In this document: positions 39,771 to 40,656 of the stretch, piece after piece | Layout: each line of letters opens with the position of its first letter | Position numbering within the stretch: the first letter of the stretch is position 1 | NCBI GenBank assembly: GCA_024958655.1 | Contig: JANWUR010000025.1 | Location: 1 to 40,656 of the forward strand | Reading direction: 5' to 3' | Length of the DNA: 40,656 bases | Source of the DNA: Cyanobium sp. FGCU6 | Lineage (GTDB): Bacteria > Cyanobacteriota > Cyanobacteriia > PCC-6307 > Cyanobiaceae | Translations under genes and position numbers: made by a program | The notes under the pieces: model-generated | The model's input: the letters and a program-made list of their open reading frames with translations, nothing else | Database searches by the model: none | What the model was told of the DNA's origin: nothing

Positions 39771-40656
39771 TCTGGCTCAGGGAAGTGGCTCCATTCGCGA
39801 AGGTGTAGCCCGTGATTTCCACAAGGGCATCGGTGGCGGGGTCGAAGCCGGCATTGGCATCGTTGAAACCAATGAAGGTGCGGGTTGTGCCAGAGCTGGC
39901 AATCGTCAGGAAGGTGGCCGCCCCGTTGGCAGCGAAGTCCATGAGATTGAGCAGCACACTGATCGCCGCGCAATCAAGACCTGATGCTACGCCCAATGTT
40001 CTGATCTCGGACGGCACAATGCCGAGATCAAACTGATCAATACCGACAACAAAATCGCTGATACGCTCAACCGTGCCGCCGCCCGTCCAGAGCGCGTCGA
40101 CAAGATCGGTATACGTGAAGATATCAGCATCAGCGCCACCGCTGAGCACATCCATGTCCAATCCACCAGTGATGACATCGGCTCCAGCATTGCCGGCCAC
40201 CACATCCACTCCCCGCCCACCACGGATCCGGTCCGCCACACCCGAGCCCGTGATCGTGTCATTCCCATCCCCGCCATCGAGCTGGAAATTCGGCCCCACG
40301 AACGTCACTCTCGAAAAATCCAGCGCGTTCGCCTTCCAGTCGCCCAGCAGACGCACCAGCGCCCCATCCTCCGTGCCGTTCACGATCTGCTCGATCCCCG
40401 ACGTCGCTCCGAACGTGGACAATCCCACGTCCACAGCTCCAGTTCCCGTCGCCACGATCCGGTCCACATCCCCGGTCCCGCCGCTATCGCGATAGGTATC
40501 AAATCCTTCGAACGTGTACGGCACACCCGACACCCACTCCGGTCCCGCACCCGTCACCTCATACGTATCCGAACCTCCCTTCCCGTCCAGCGTGTCCGCA
40601 TCCCGCCCACCACGGATCCGGTCCGCCACACCCGAGCCCGTGATCGTGTCATTCCC
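39757..40656 (-). CDS. C-terminal part of an RTX/calcium-binding repeat protein (runs off the window)
   Basis: About 300 residues are visible; the N-terminus lies beyond 40656. Nonapeptides of the GGxGxDxUx type appear as GGDGNDTITGSGVADRIRGGRG, NAGADVITGG and LDMDVLSGGADADIF, which fold into a Ca2+-binding parallel beta-roll. A non-RTX spacer of about 90 residues (WVSGVPYTFEGFDTY, GLSTFGATSGIEQIVNG) separates blocks. The C-terminal 100 residues (ERISDFVVGIDQFDLG, ending TSLSQITLV) resemble the end region that carries a type I secretion signal. GC appears lower than in neighbouring genes. Probably a large secreted or surface protein; its activity lies outside the window. Confidence 0.85.
   Translation of the reverse strand, partial: GNDTITGSGVADRIRGGRDADTLDGKGGSDTYEVTGAGPEWVSGVPYTFEGFDTYRDSGGTGDVDRIVATGTGAVDVGLSTFGATSGIEQIVNGTEDGALVRLLGDWKANALDFSRVTFVGPNFQLDGGDGNDTITGSGVADRIRGGRGVDVVAGNAGADVITGGLDMDVLSGGADADIFTYTDLVDALWTGGGTVERISDFVVGIDQFDLGIVPSEIRTLGVASGLDCAAISVLLNLMDFAANGAATFLTIASSGTTRTFIGFNDANAGFDPATDALVEITGYTFANGATSLSQITLV
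40212..40266 (-). repeat. Direct repeat copy A in the RTX gene
   Basis: This 55-base stretch is identical to 40602-40656, exactly 390 bases (130 codons) away and in frame. It codes the GNDTITGSGVADRIRGGR segment. The match may continue past the window edge. Confidence 0.95.
40602..40656 (-). repeat. Direct repeat copy B in the RTX gene
   Basis: Identical to 40212-40266 over all 55 visible bases and cut by the window end. The true length of the repeat unit cannot be seen; a 130-residue module is the simplest reading. Confidence 0.95.

Overview
The window is a chromosomal segment of a high-GC picocyanobacterium, most likely a Cyanobium-type Synechococcus relative. Three things support this. 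The backbone order (pgk, murG, cobC/cobD-like, pyrD, rnhA, rplL-rplJ-rplA-rplK-nusG-secE, clpB2, eno, ABC1 kinase, argJ, coaE) resembles, as I recall it, a block shared by marine Synechococcus and Prochlorococcus. Third positions are almost always G or C. The HIP1 palindrome GCGATCGC recurs. No tRNA, rRNA, CRISPR array, transposase or prophage was seen.

Layout. 1-1500 is an eroded accessory patch: a frameshifted remnant of a formylglycine-generating-enzyme (FGE) domain, a possible decayed minus-strand ORF, and an intact VapBC-type toxin-antitoxin pair. 1656-8588 is core metabolism and envelope: pgk; a minus-strand run coding a secreted protein, an OmpR-like regulator, an EnvZ-like kinase and a small secreted protein; murG; and a threonine-phosphate decarboxylase-like enzyme. 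8637-18557 looks like a block inserted into the conserved order. It holds a plus-strand MoxR-DUF58-transglutaminase cassette with a small secreted protein and a pentapeptide/TPR protein, then minus-strand pilM-pilN-pilO-pilQ. 18606-21503 holds pyrD, rnhA (with a C-terminal extension) and a DUF3747 secreted protein.

21504-28942 is the translation/transcription operon read on the minus strand: gloA, clpB2, secE, nusG, rplK, rplA, rplJ, rplL. Its leaders are structured: a chain of hairpins before rplK and an L10 leader before rplJ. Beyond rplL, on the plus strand, lies a strong candidate for a Yfr2-family sRNA with its own terminator. 29061-34335 holds eno, a cation-diffusion transporter, a YidB/DUF937 protein, an ABC1/UbiB kinase with a small partner, and a membrane/coiled-coil protein. 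34451-36331 is a tandem pair of divergent LysR-like regulators. 36319-39770 holds argJ and a tightly overlapped operon of an SPFH-domain protein, a triple zinc-ribbon protein and coaE. The window ends inside an RTX/calcium-binding repeat protein that contains a long exact duplication.

The most rewarding items are the Yfr2-like RNA (21588-21699), the hairpin array in the nusG-rplK leader, the split SPFH/zinc-ribbon pair, and the duplicated RTX module at the right edge. I did not find a clearly new multi-gene defence or mobile system. All calls come from reading the sequence; no database search was run.
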